Program-made: the position numbers and the translations under genes
Assembly: GCF_019399895.1 (NCBI RefSeq)
Contig: NC_091877.1
Coordinates: 496,001-560,000 of the forward strand
DNA length: 64,000 bases
Direction of reading: 5' to 3'
Source: Cardiocondyla obscurior
Lineage: Eukaryota; Arthropoda; Insecta; Hymenoptera; Formicidae
Shown here: one piece after another, positions 52,201-61,990 of the stretch
Position numbering within the stretch: position 1 is the first letter of the stretch
How the letters are laid out: the number at the start of each line of letters is the position of its first letter
The notes under the pieces: model-generated
What the model saw: the letters and a program-made list of their open reading frames with translations, nothing else
The model's database searches: none
What the model was told of the DNA's origin: nothing

Positions 52201-55200
52201 CGAGGAGTGACTCCGACTTGGTCGTTCATCATCGTACGAACTGTGGCCGATGCCGTCCGCTTTTACGTTCCGGAACTGACGTATACGCGCGCGAGAAAAA
52301 ATAAAAAAAATAATAAAAAGGAATAAAGAAAAATACGGCAGACGATATGCAGAAGCTGCAGGATTGCAAACCGAAAACGAGCTCTTTATCTCTCCACGAG
52401 AATTTTATTCTCGAACTTTTGAAGCGCGCCTTACGTCAACGAGATATGAATTAATAAAATGTTGATAAACGAAATCATACAGCGCTCAATAGAATCGACG
52501 TTAAAAATTAACGAACTCCAAATTAACAAGAATTTCATAGAATAGCAACTGATAAAGAAAGCGAATAAAATATTTTCAAACTTGATTATACGAGTGTGAT
52601 CTCATGTGGGATTGAATTGAATTGTATAAATTTTTATTTTTAATAATAGAGTATTTTGAAATAAAGTTATTGCGAGAAATATAAAAATCCGCCGAGACTT
52701 TTTGCAACAAAATAACTTTTTACAAGATTAATATCAATCAAAATGTTTTATTTTATTTTTAATTTTATTTTGGCAACCGAGAAGCAGAAAGAAATTTATA
52801 TATTTCAGCTTTAAAGTATTATCCTCGTTAAGTTTTTTTTTTTTTTTTTTTTTTTTTTAACACACTCTTTATATTCGGTTCGCAAGCCTGACAAAAAGTC
52901 TCTCTAAATATAATTATTTCATTGCGCGCAGCTTTTCTATCGGAGATAGTCACCATCAAAAAAAAAAAAAATCTAATATCCGTCTCCACTTATTTATTTT
53001 TCCTTTCTTCTATTCCGGTCGTGTGCCCGATCGACCGCTTCATTAAAGTCCAATGTGCCGACATTCGTAATAATCATAGGACGTGTTGTATTTCCCGAGG
53101 ACTCTTCATTCAATTTTTACTTGGCGGACTTTAATGAAATTGCGACGGCTATGTAAAATTGTCGTGACCATAGAAACGATCGTGCCCGATATGATCTATG
53201 TGCGGAGTGTAACAGACACGAAGGAAAGAACGGAGTGCGATAAAGAGGAAGGGAAAAAAAAATACCAATTAAATTAATGCGACCGAAACTCGCGAGACCC
53301 GCGCGCACCTATTAAAGTAAAATAAATCGAAGATAAAAATGTAGACACTAATCCAATGTTGCACGTATTGCATCACGATGTCCGTTACTGTTTCGATTTT
53401 GTAAATCCTGTTTTTGTGCTTGCAAAATAGAAGCGAAAAGAGAGAAGAAAAAAAGTAAAAAAAAAATTAGCGTACGAATAAAATAATAATGCTCGATAGA
53501 AGCGAGAGTGTTCAGAGTCAAATACTTTACTTTGCACGGGAGAAATAATGACGAGAAACGTAGACGAGCTGCGTAATGAATAAATGCACTGTTTCCGAGG
53601 TAAGCTTCTTCATGTGCTTCGTTTATAGTTTAACCAACGACGTCTCATTTTGTCTCTGAAATCCATTATTTGCGGAATTCATTAAATTTAGCACATCTGA
53701 GTGGGGGGACAGAAAAAAAACACTCCCGAATAATCGTTTTAATTTCACATTTAAAAAGATCAATTTAAAAATAAACATTTTTTTTCTTTAATGCTGAAAA
53801 GTTCAAACTTTAATAAAAAACTACTTTAATTAGAATTCGTTTAATAATTATTTCCCGAAACTACTCCGATTTCTGATGTGATAAATAATTTAACAGCATA
53901 AATCTAGATTAGGAATACGTACGGCCGAAAAAAAAATAACAATAAAATTAGCTAATTGTAAAATTTGATTGTAAATAATTTGGAATTTCAGAGACAAAAG
54001 GTCCGACAAATCAATCGCTAGATGTGACAGAGTGTGATCTCTAATCGGACGTCACGCTGAACGAACCGTGACGGTCAAACAAATTCATCTTCACGAGATA
54101 AGACGCGAACTGTGATCTCATTAATTGCCGACCTCATTGACGATTAAATACCGACGAACGTAATATTTTCGCGCTATCGGAAATGAGCTCGATAATTCAT
54201 CCTTAATTCTCAAAACGCTTCCATCGTTAATATCTAATATTATTACAACTTATTTCTCGTTTCTGCTCATCCGTCGTATACATGTGCAATAGATATATGA
54301 AATAAAATCGTACGCATTTGTTTCACACGATGCTAATCGACTAACGAACATGCCTCCATCAATCGCTTCTCAAATTAATTTTGTGTGTAATCACAGCATC
54401 AGTCGCTTTCTACTGCCGTTCTCCGCCAAGTCTTTATCGCTTTCTTGGTTTTAATGTCGCGGGCTTTGAAAGAATCCTCTGTCGCTAATCGATCCTTTAT
54501 GTTTCATGTACCTCACAGCTCCCGGTGAACCAATGACAGAACGAGAGATGCGAAAGGGTCAGTAGGCACACACGAAATAATCTTTTTTTTTTAAATAACG
54601 AAGGAATTAAAGTCCCGGTATCAAAGAACTGCTATTGTGGGGACGTTCTTAAAAAGAAATACATTTCGTACAGCGCGGATCGTAGACACAGAAATACGCA
54701 ACTCACGTTAAAACGTTTTACGAGAGTAAGAAATAAAAAAAAAAAAATTACTTTCCTACGCCAAACTTTCATGTTTCATACATATTACATTTCGATAAAA
54801 TTGTTATTTTCGAAACTCCCTGGACACTCGAATTTTTAATCATCATGATTTCATAATTAAGAACTGTGTCCTTTCTTTCATCCCGCATGTAATGTCTTTT
54901 CACAATTTTTAGTACGCGCGTTAGGCCACGATTCAACAGCCGGAAAACAAAAAAGTAAGTGTCGATGTAAAACAGTAAATTTCAGATAAGTTCCCTTGTG
55001 TTACTTGTCGTTTATGTTAACCCTTACACATCCTAGCTTCGGAATCGGAAGAGAAGCCCGAGAAGAAAGCAAAGAAGAAGCCAGAGTCGGAAAAGAAGCC
55101 GGAAGAAGAACCTATACCGGTGACCGAGCCGGTGCCCGAGCCGATATCCGAACCGGTGCCCGAGCCTACGAAAGAATCAGAACCGATTGCGGAATCTGTT

Positions 55201-58200
55201 AAACCGTCGAAGCCGGCGAAAGGATCGAAACCAGCAAAATCGGCCAAATCGGCGAAAGCCGTCGAGCGCAAGGCGGAACCTGTCGCGGAACCTGCACCCG
55301 AACTCGCGAAGGAGCCGGAAATCGTAAAGGAACCGGAGCCCGAACCTGTGCAAGAACCAGAGCCTATTTCAGAGCCGGAGCCGACAACGGAACCGGAAGC
55401 GCCGACGGAACCAGTCGCGGAAGAGACGCCCGCGCCGGCCGAAAGTACGGAGGCAGTAAGTGACGAAGCCAACGAAGAGAAGGGTACGTTGACATTTTCG
55501 CCGATACTACCGGCCGGAAGTATTTGATTTCGGCAACCGGAAACGAGGCCGTTACGCCTCGGTGGATATCTCTCTCTCGGAATCGCTCGTGGTAGGCAAA
55601 GGACCGATCGTTGACTTGTGTCGCCGTTAACAGCATCTCCCGTATCGATCGCACGAGAATTAATGTGTCTTGGTCTAGATTATGTCCAGTGTCTCCTCTT
55701 GTCCGTTTTTTTTATGACAAATATCACCCTCGTAAAAATCACGCCAGAATTGCCTCATAGACCATCTCCCCTTTTCGTAACAGTTTTATCTAAATTACCG
55801 TATTTTACGTAACGATAACGTCGACACCAGCAACACAATTGCAGCGGATCAGAAAATTCAAGACGTACTCTTAAGACACTTTTCAGTGCGGAGCTGCGAT
55901 TCTAATTTCGGAGTTCTATCTAAAGATTCTAATTATTAATCAGCATCAATTTCAATTCATTAGACGAAGGCTAGGAAATTAATATTGATATTAATATTAA
56001 TAGCTCTTGGGTATAATTATTCAAACATTTCATTAATAAAACAGCAAAATCAAATAATAATGATATTTATATATTGATGTATTTATCAAGATGATTTTAA
56101 TTTTGTGTTTACCCGACAAATGACAATTAGCAAATGTAAGAATAAAATCGCGGCGTCACTTTCAGTATTAAATATGCATCATGAATTTCCGCCGTGAAAT
56201 CTCATCTCCATTATCGATATTCTAATGAAGACTATATTGCAGTGAAGCAAGACAAGGAAGATGCAATGAGGAGGGCCGAGGCGTATCTCGCTAAAGCAGC
56301 TCGGGAAGCGCAGTAAGTGACTTTTGCTTAAGACGCCTCAACAAAACGAGTCAATCGCGCGAAAATTCACCCGAGTGGAAATTTAGCCTAACCGTTATCA
56401 AATGACTAGCTGGCCAATTCGTGATTTATCTCGTGGATGTCTAGAAAAACTGTCCAGCGTTGAGCCAAAAATTGCAACGCTCGAAACTAACGAGATAGAA
56501 AAGCTGGATAACTAAATGTTTTTCGCCGCGTGGTAGCCTACTACGCGCATTGACTTATGTTTACGCGCTGCTCGACTGCCGCGGCCACTGACCTCCGGGC
56601 CCGCCGGCCGCGCGGCCCTCCACCACGTGGACTGACGTAAACACGTGCACGTGATCACAGCTGACCGCGGCGGCCGGCAAGATCGGCGGCCGGTGGATTC
56701 GGCAGTCGAGCGCGCGTTGGCATAAGTCAGTACGCGCATTAGATTAGTACGCGGCGAAAAACATTTTTTAGATATCTGTAGCTTTTCTAATTTGTTATTA
56801 GGCAGTAATAATTGTCTCGCTATATGAACCGCGCTGAACGGTGTGTAGACGGATACTAGATAATTTTTTTTTTTAATTTTTTTTTTTTTAATAATAATTC
56901 TATTTTTTAAATCTTATACGATGCGATTGTATTATGTAATGCCAGCATTGTATTAATTGCAAGCCAAATAACTTGCGATAATCGATCATTTTAATATCTT
57001 ATTAATTTTTTCTTACGAATTTCTAAAACGTCACTTGGTTCGAAAATGCGACGACTCGATACACAAAATGACAAAATACTATTATTGTTTTAAGGATAAT
57101 TAAAATTGACGTACATACTGTGTCAGCTTTTCTAATTTCAAGTTTGATAATATACGTATATCGGTGACGATAATTTTAGATGCAGCTGAAATGCTTTCGG
57201 TAAATTTTCAACGTGAAACCTTCACGTGGGAAGTTTTTCTTAATTAGCTATTCTAAACATTTATAATTCGAGACTCCATTACTGACGTAGTGCTTCATTT
57301 GAGATTGTGCTCAAATGTCATAATGCTTCGCATGAATGTTATTCAAATGTCATCATGTCGCCGCGTGAGATTAGGATGAGAAATTCAAATAGCGTAAAAA
57401 AAAAAAAAACATTACGTGATATTTAGATATTCATAAAAAAAACCCAAGTGAGTTTAAAAATTAATTAATAAAGAAAAAATTAGTAGAATTATTTCTAACG
57501 CTCTCCTAACATTTTTCACTTTATCTCGATCGCCAATTCTTTTAAATGCAAACATTTAATTTTATTTACGAATAATTTTTTTTATTACGCACGTTTTTCG
57601 CTACGTCTTTCGCTTGGTTGTCGCGTTGAGGCAATTTCGTTAATTGCGAATAACTTTGTTTTCCAGATCGGAAGAGGAGAGGCGAAAAGCTGCGGAAGAG
57701 GAACGACTGCAGCTTGAAATGGAGGAGAGAAAAGCGTGGGAGGCGCTACAGCTTGCACAGGAACGGAAAGAAGAGCTTTCCCAGATACTAGAAATCGAGC
57801 AGCAAGAAGCTGAGAGGAAGGTGCAGGAGGCAAAGTTACAAGCTGAACACGAAGAGACGGAGAGAATAGAAGAAGGAGAAAGGTAAGTTCGTTACTTAAA
57901 ATAAAAAAAAAAGAAAAAAAAAGCTGCCGGTCGTGATTCACGAATCACTCGTGATTAAAAAATCTCTGCGCCAAAGTAAACGTTTACTTTAATACCAATT
58001 GTCGATAGAAAAGAATTAAAAATAACTGCGTAGATTATCTACATTAATAATTTAATGAGCGATTTAAATTACAGCTTGATATTTATATAGAGAAATTAGT
58101 TATTTATGTGACGTTTACGTTTAATTCATTTCTTGTTAACAGACTAATCAATCAGGCGAAGCTCGACGCGCTTATCCATGAGCAAGAACGACTGATAGTC

Positions 58201-58731
58201 GAGGAGCACCTCGAAGAAATTCAAAATCAGAAACAAGAGCAAGAGGAGACGGGCATCGCGCAGGGCGCAGCCGACGAGGAGAATAAAGAAACTGCCTGCG
58301 CCGACGAACTGGCGGATCTTGGTGAAATAACCGATCAGGAGAAGGAAGAAAAGCCTTGCGACGTTAACACGGATGACGAGACTCGAGTAAGTGAAAAGTC
58401 ACATGCAATTCTTTCGTCAACTTTTATTTAATTAAATAATTTAAATTCCTACGTATCAAATGAATTCGAGAGTCGATAGTCGAAGAATGAAGTATCTCTC
58501 TTAAGATCTCACCGAATGGATTGAATAAAGAGGAAATTGGCGAACTTTCAGGTCGAGGAAGAGAATGTTCCCGAAGAGGAACCGATCGAGACGGGCGAAG
58601 ACCCGTTCGTCGAGGAGCCAGAAGGAGCGGAAAGTAAGCCGCAAACAGGACCGATGGCGGTCGAGGACGGACCGCAAATCGAAGAGGTCACTTCCGGCGA
58701 GGAATTCTCTTGGGGCGATCAAGACTCGTAA
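37219..58731 (+). CDS. Mf: Large alternatively spliced muscle gene, probably myofilin
   Basis: A 21-kb plus-strand gene with one common first coding exon and several alternative continuations. Exons that fit by phase: 37219-37293 (common), 42010-42432 (stop, isoform A), 44979-45302 (stop, isoform B), 47398-47439, 49083-49307, 49937-50025, 50333-50622, 52110-52210 (stop, isoform C), and a long tail 54519-54557, 54913-54954, 55037-55483, 56243-56312, 57667-57882, 58143-58386 and 58552-58731 (isoform D). Isoform A is about 165 residues, near the roughly 20 kDa reported for insect myofilin, a thick-filament protein of insect muscle. The Tyr/Arg/Pro-rich N-terminus and the pattern of several isoforms also agree. 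Naming rests on my recall of the family and on isoform size, not on a search. Another insect thick-filament protein is the alternative. Paramyosin is unlikely because no long heptad rod is present. Confidence 0.6.
37400..37456. repeat. GA dinucleotide microsatellite
   Basis: Imperfect GA/AG repeat about 110 bases downstream of the first exon donor of the muscle gene. GA runs near insect promoters can bind GAGA-type factors; that role here is inference. Confidence 0.85.
38783..38872. repeat. Degenerate ACT/CTA trinucleotide repeat
   Basis: Repeated CCACTA, TTACTA and CTACTA triplets over about 90 bases in intron 1 of the muscle gene. Non-coding in context. Confidence 0.7.
42010..42432 (+). 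CDS. Mf: Terminal exon, isoform A of the myofilin-type gene
   Basis: Acceptor GATTAAG|GAC in phase 0, with a CTAAT branch-like sequence upstream. It encodes 140 residues with no coiled coil: DRVILTDTNFQTDAKKQDYF at the start, then WEKVPLVPRPSLVPDPFTVW, a charged middle, and ALQTPSWYRF before the TAA. Joined to the common exon it gives about 165 residues. AATAAA follows at 42680-42685. Codons are strongly GC-biased at third positions, unlike the flanking introns, which supports coding. The frame is also open for about seven codons upstream of the acceptor, so a different 5' boundary is possible. Confidence 0.8.
   Translation, partial: DRVILTDTNFQTDAKKQDYFPWEKVPLVPRPSLVPDPFTVWGRKKQDPRTEFYQYATLSDKEGVVRGKDVAKEDHIRQLVDGGAVSKIGLDAAAELATRGHVFEKGVLARPSTKVRHANTPATGRTKILLALQTPSWYRF
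42680..42685 (+). terminator. Poly(A) signal AATAAA for isoform A
   Basis: Canonical hexamer about 250 bases after the isoform A stop codon. Confidence 0.5.
44979..45302 (+). CDS. Mf: Terminal exon, isoform B of the myofilin-type gene
   Basis: Acceptor CCGTAG|ACG in phase 0. It encodes 107 residues: TPRHYVVRDYPDAGV, a Ser/Thr/Tyr-rich low-complexity middle (runs of serine, SYSTERSTRTSSGGG) and the C-terminus SYRHYSYRV before TAA. With the common exon the product is 132 residues, highly basic and rich in Ser, Tyr and Arg, so largely disordered and a likely phosphorylation target. It shares no sequence with the isoform A exon. Confidence 0.75.
   Translation, partial: TPRHYVVRDYPDAGVRSAQEQYSYSYTNTSSSSSSSADPYSSRPQRTTQTQESVVKRETGPYGSYSTERSTRTSSGGGPGSYRSSYESTASGRLPGGTSYRHYSYRV
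45542..45547 (+). terminator. Poly(A) signal AATAAA for isoform B
   Basis: Canonical hexamer about 240 bases after the isoform B stop codon. Confidence 0.5.
47398..47439 (+). CDS. Mf: Candidate 42-nt microexon of the myofilin-type gene
   Basis: Flanked by GATGCAG and a GTAGGT donor; encodes YRPITIIPVSTVIQ with phase 0 at both sides. It would insert between the common exon and the exon at 49083 without changing the frame. Support is splice sites, phase and hydrophobic-plus-aromatic composition like its neighbours only. Confidence 0.45.
49083..50622 (+). CDS. Mf: Shared middle exons of isoforms C and D, myofilin-type gene
   Basis: Three exons: 49083-49307 (75 codons, phase 0 to 0), 49937-50025 (phase 0 to 2) and 50333-50622 (phase 2 to 1). 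They encode a basic Tyr/Arg/Pro-rich segment (MPYVAHKRLVTVVRSPIHNV, RPSILAAELNRIRYLPRPST), a short Arg-rich piece (RARVDSLLRRVHVFVPRAVA) and a folded-looking module beginning SDFIEEIVPERMRSHDYVRR, with YLSWYEVPDRGHFGTLACIK and VNFLSYYSKNRQAAAT. The last exon's phase-1 donor (T|GTGAGT) can join either the short acidic exon at 52110 or the long tail at 54519, 54913 or 55037, all of which start in the matching phase. Confidence 0.8.
52110..52210 (+). CDS. Mf: Terminal exon, isoform C of the myofilin-type gene
   Basis: Acceptor CGTTTCAG in the phase required by the donor at 50622. It encodes CKCWRDKVPELYEKPSKKSE and a run of glutamates ending IAAEE before TGA. With the common exon and the three middle exons the isoform is about 259 residues. 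AATAAA follows at 52322-52327. Confidence 0.75.
52322..52327 (+). terminator. Poly(A) signal AATAAA for isoform C
   Basis: Canonical hexamer about 110 bases after the isoform C stop codon. Confidence 0.55.
54519..54954 (+). CDS. Mf: Two candidate microexons before the long tail, myofilin-type gene
   Basis: 54519-54557 (39 nt, SPGEPMTEREMRKG across the junction) has acceptor CCTCACAG and donor GTCAGT. 54913-54954 (42 nt, RALGHDSTAGKQK) has acceptor TTTTTAG and donor GTAAGT. Both run from phase 1 to phase 1, so either can be included or skipped between 50622 and 55037. The shared phase and clean donors argue for real cassette exons. Confidence 0.55.
55037..55483 (+). CDS. Mf: Pro-Glu repeat exon of the long isoform, myofilin-type gene
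   Basis: Phase-1 acceptor (ATCCTAG). It encodes SESEEKPEKKAKKKPE, then many short repeats of the type EPVPEP, EPISEP, EPEPVQEP and EPTTEP, interrupted by a Lys/Ser/Ala stretch (KPSKPAKGSKPAKSAKSAK). Such PEVK-like sequence is disordered and can act as a spring or spacer in muscle proteins; that function here is inference. The donor taken is AAGG|GTACGT, which keeps the frame into 56243. A GTAAGT at 55456 offers an alternative end. Confidence 0.75.
56243..58731 (+). CDS. Mf: Charged coiled-coil tail and C-terminus, isoform D
   Basis: Exons 56243-56312, 57667-57882, 58143-58386 and 58552-58731 with agreeing phases (1-0, 2-2, 2-0, 0-stop). The first three encode an almost continuous charged helix: MRRAEAYLAKAAREAQ, then EEERRKAAEEERLQLEMEER and LINQAKLDALIHEQERLIVE, with heptad-like spacing. 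The last exon is very acidic and ends EEFSWGDQDS before TAA. The coiled coil suggests dimerisation or packing along thick filaments (inference). An inverted-repeat element lies in the intron after 56312. Confidence 0.8.
56514..56766. mobile_element. GC-rich MITE-like element with about 65-bp terminal inverted repeats
   Basis: The left end AAATGTTTTTCGCCGCG is the exact reverse complement of the right end CGCGGCGAAAAACATTT. Similarity continues inward through TTGACTTATG / CATAAGTCAG and GCTCGACTGCCG / CGGCAGTCGAGC. The GC-rich core is also partly self-complementary (GGCCGCCG-type blocks, CCACGTGG). It has no coding capacity and sits in an intron of the muscle gene. Target-site duplication is unclear because both borders lie in A/T runs. 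Confidence 0.8.
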
Positions 58732-61700
58732 TTCGTCCGACTTATTCGGACCCGTTTTCGCGGCATCGATGGACCACGTTCCTTCATCGTAAACTAGAAT
58801 TTAATGCGCCTACGCGTCCTATCATCCCCGTCCGCGAGCGCCGTTCGATTCGTCATCGCTGCGGATAATCGCCGATCGGTGACGCGACGAAGAGGTCTTA
58901 ATTAATTTGCCTTAATCCAATCTCTCCATTTATTTATTTCCGCAAAATGCACATCTCTCGTTCAGTCTCACGTTCCATCAGCGCGCATTTCGCGATCAAT
59001 TTCACGCGTCACATTCTGTTGATCATATTAGTCGTGCCCCCGCGTGGATCGATATTAAACCGCCCGGACTTCTGGTAGCTAAATTTTTATTAGCTCGTCT
59101 CAGAAGGACTTGCCCGTGGTCGCGAGTAATCCGCGCCGTATTTATTTCATTTACACCCCTTTCACATTATATCCTACATCGGAGAGCGGCAACCCGTAGA
59201 TCGAGTCTGACACAAGTATCGATTTCCGTTTGGTCTGCTGGTGGTGGTGATTCGTTTATAGTCTCGGATAGTAATCGGGTAGAAATATCACGACGTATTT
59301 TAACCGTCCATTCGGCAATCGTGCAGCCGAGCTGGCTTCGTCGTCGTCGTCGTCGTCTATTTTTACAGTAACAGCCTCGAGTTTGAGCCGTGAAATTGGC
59401 TTGCCTGTGCTTGTCCGAGCGATCGATCGAAAGAACGAGGATTCCGGAAATAATCGCGAGCACACAATTTGAGAATTAGCGGCTATCTCACGATTCTCGT
59501 CGTTCGGAAAATCGCAGGCCCTCCGATACTTATCTTAGTATTATTTGTCATAAATCATATTGTATACATATATAAGAGTGTGGTAATAGAGAGAGAGAAA
59601 GAGAGAGAGAAAGAAAAAAAAATAAATAAATAAGAACGATTTGATACGAACTCTCGTTCCGCGTTTCGACGATAGGCTGAGAAGAAAAAAAATTTTGTCT
59701 TTTCTAGAAAAATATCCCGGAGGAAAGTGGAGACTCTTTGCTATTTTTGTCCCAAGTAGAGATTAAAATTAGACGTAAGGAAAGCTGCACAATCTGTTAA
59801 GCAATCGACGTTGTGTGCCATATATGAATAAGTCAAAAGAGTACTTAACAAGGTACTTAGTGAATAACGAATGTATTCTCATTCTAAATATATGTTCCTG
59901 TACTTAATGCACATTGAAATTCGTAGCGCGACTACATGTCCACCCACACCCACTTTGTTTATAATTCAAGATAATAAATAATTTAAATGGCAATAGAGAG
60001 CTATGTTTATTTTAACCTGAATAATATATGCACTTAGTAAAGGAAAAATGTCATAGAGCAAAATGTAACGTTATTACAATCTATCCCGCCATTAATTGTA
60101 ACGATTAACGATGTACGATAATTCTTGCATTGCTTTCATCGTTATCGCGGATATTTTCCTACAAAATTTTATTTCTCAAAGTTTTTTTAATCGTAAAAAA
60201 TTTGCCAAATTAATTATCAATTATGTCACAGCAGAGAAAAAAAATGCGGCAATTAAATTCAAAACGTTGATCGCGCGAGGAATGAAATTATTCATTAAAA
60301 TCCCTGTGAAAATAGACGAAAAAAAAAGAAAATTAAGTTCTTTCCCAAGTATATGTCTATTCATACAAGTTTAATATCCCCTTGGGACATCTCGCGATCG
60401 TTTACCCGGCAAAATCTCGTTGTCGGCCTTGACAGAATGCTACGCGAGAAGACGACGTGCTCAGAAGCAGTAAACCTTGGGCTCGTAAACTCGTAGTGTC
60501 GGAGGGACGCATTTTCGCGGCGACGTCTCGCGCGGTGTAAAGATCGAGGGAGAGCGTTTCGGTCGGAGGGTGATCGGCTGAAATGGGCCAAGTCGCGTTT
60601 GACTCAAAGAGAGATTCCCCTCCCGAGCGGGACGGGGTCGGCTTCAAAGCAAAAACGAGGTTAAATATGTGTGCCAGGGCGCCCCGGCCGATGCTAAGCC
60701 CAAACACCGCGCGGTTATAGGCGGGTGCAAGCTGCCGCCCGTCCACTGTCATTGCGCGCGGAATATTGCACCGGCGATATTACGGTTCTTACGTCGAGCA
60801 GTTCTGCATACGCGCGCCCGAGCGTGGCAAAACACGCCGCTGGAACGGGATTATTTATAATCGAGACGCTTCCATCACGTGATGTGCTTAATCAATGTGC
60901 GCAAAAAGCTCTTCTTCCCCCTCCCCCTTCCGTCCCCCCCAACCCCGCTAAATTAACGGACTCTAAAACCGGCGTTGCGTCAACCGGCAAGCCGCCCGGA
61001 GCTTTTTGCGAACCGTAACCCGTCGCGCGATAAAGATGGTATACATACATATGTGATATTAGGTCATCGCGTAGTTACCCCGGGGACTTTGTGAAGGTCG
61101 CGTTACGCACTTTTCAACGAAGCTGCTCGTGTCAAAAGCCGCCCCTATCCGCGACACCGATCCGTCTCTTTTATCCTTTATCGCCTCTTGCATGCCGTTT
61201 AATTTTAAATTACTTTCAGGGACAAAAAGAAATCCCGACGTTACGAGCGCGAGCTTCCACTGGCGAGCGAGCGGATCGGATTCATCGGCAAATAATTCGA
61301 AACACCAAGCTGACCTAGTTCGCGAGGTTAATAATTCGGTGGTAGTTTCGAAAAGTCATTTCGGTTAAGAAGCAGCAATAAGACGAATGCTGTTGTCACG
61401 CTAATCCTTTGACACGATTAACTAGCGCCGTAACTTTCGAGCGACGTCTCGCGTTCCCCTTTCCCACAACGGCCTTGTGATATCTGATATCATCAAGTCG
61501 GACTCATTAATCCAGATGAAATCACGTGGGCGTGCAGAATCTCGTCGTGAGTCACTTAGAGATGAGACCTCTGATTTCCGAAAGCAAAGGGCGACACTAT
61601 CAATTACAATTTATGTCCCGCTACTCGCGTATAAATTTTTGCAACGCGATTAATCCAACCGCGTCGAGTGCAGCTTGATTAATTATTTTTCCCCGAGGGT

Positions 61701-61955
61701 ACTCATTGCCCCCGTCTACTTTAGGCGAAAGTTCGCGCGACTTTAACGTCGATAACGCGAAAGACTCGACAATAATACGCGGCAACGACGATGGGAGGCT
61801 GGCTGCGTCATTAGCCCGAGTATCGAACGTGCGGTTTCCTTTGCCAGTTGAGAAAATGAGGAGAAGCGTGGGCTGGAAAACTGCACGTTGCTACAATTGC
61901 CGCGATTCACGTCCGTGATCTTCCCTCTCTCTCTTTCTCTCTTATTCGTTAGGGA
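58732..61955. other. 3' UTR of isoform D, then DNA with no supported gene
   Basis: The first 0.9 kb after the stop likely includes the 3' UTR, with AATAAATAAATAA-type signals near 59617-59631. Beyond this are GC-rich patches near 60.4-61.1 and AT-rich DNA. Short open frames near 60.7 kb are proline-rich but lack splice or family support. Confidence 0.45.
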
Positions 61956-61990
61956 AAATACGACAATTGCCGCCGACAATTGCCGTATTT
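61956..61990. repeat. Imperfect palindrome containing a direct repeat
   Basis: AAATACGACAATTGCC faces GACAATTGCCGTATTT with one mismatch on each side, and GACAATTGCCG also occurs twice directly. It is small and of unknown role. Confidence 0.6.

Noticed and set aside
55017..55472. 151-codon minus-strand Gly/Ser-rich open frame
   Set aside because: It is the reverse-strand image of the Pro-Glu repeat exon; the plus strand has splice sites and fits phase.
37219..58731. Paramyosin or miniparamyosin
   Set aside because: The Tyr/Arg-rich N-terminus brought miniparamyosin to mind, but no long heptad rod is encoded downstream and the exons end in several unrelated bodies.
60725..61018. 97-codon proline-rich open frame
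   Set aside because: No start context, splice sites or family motif; GC-rich DNA gives long frames by chance.
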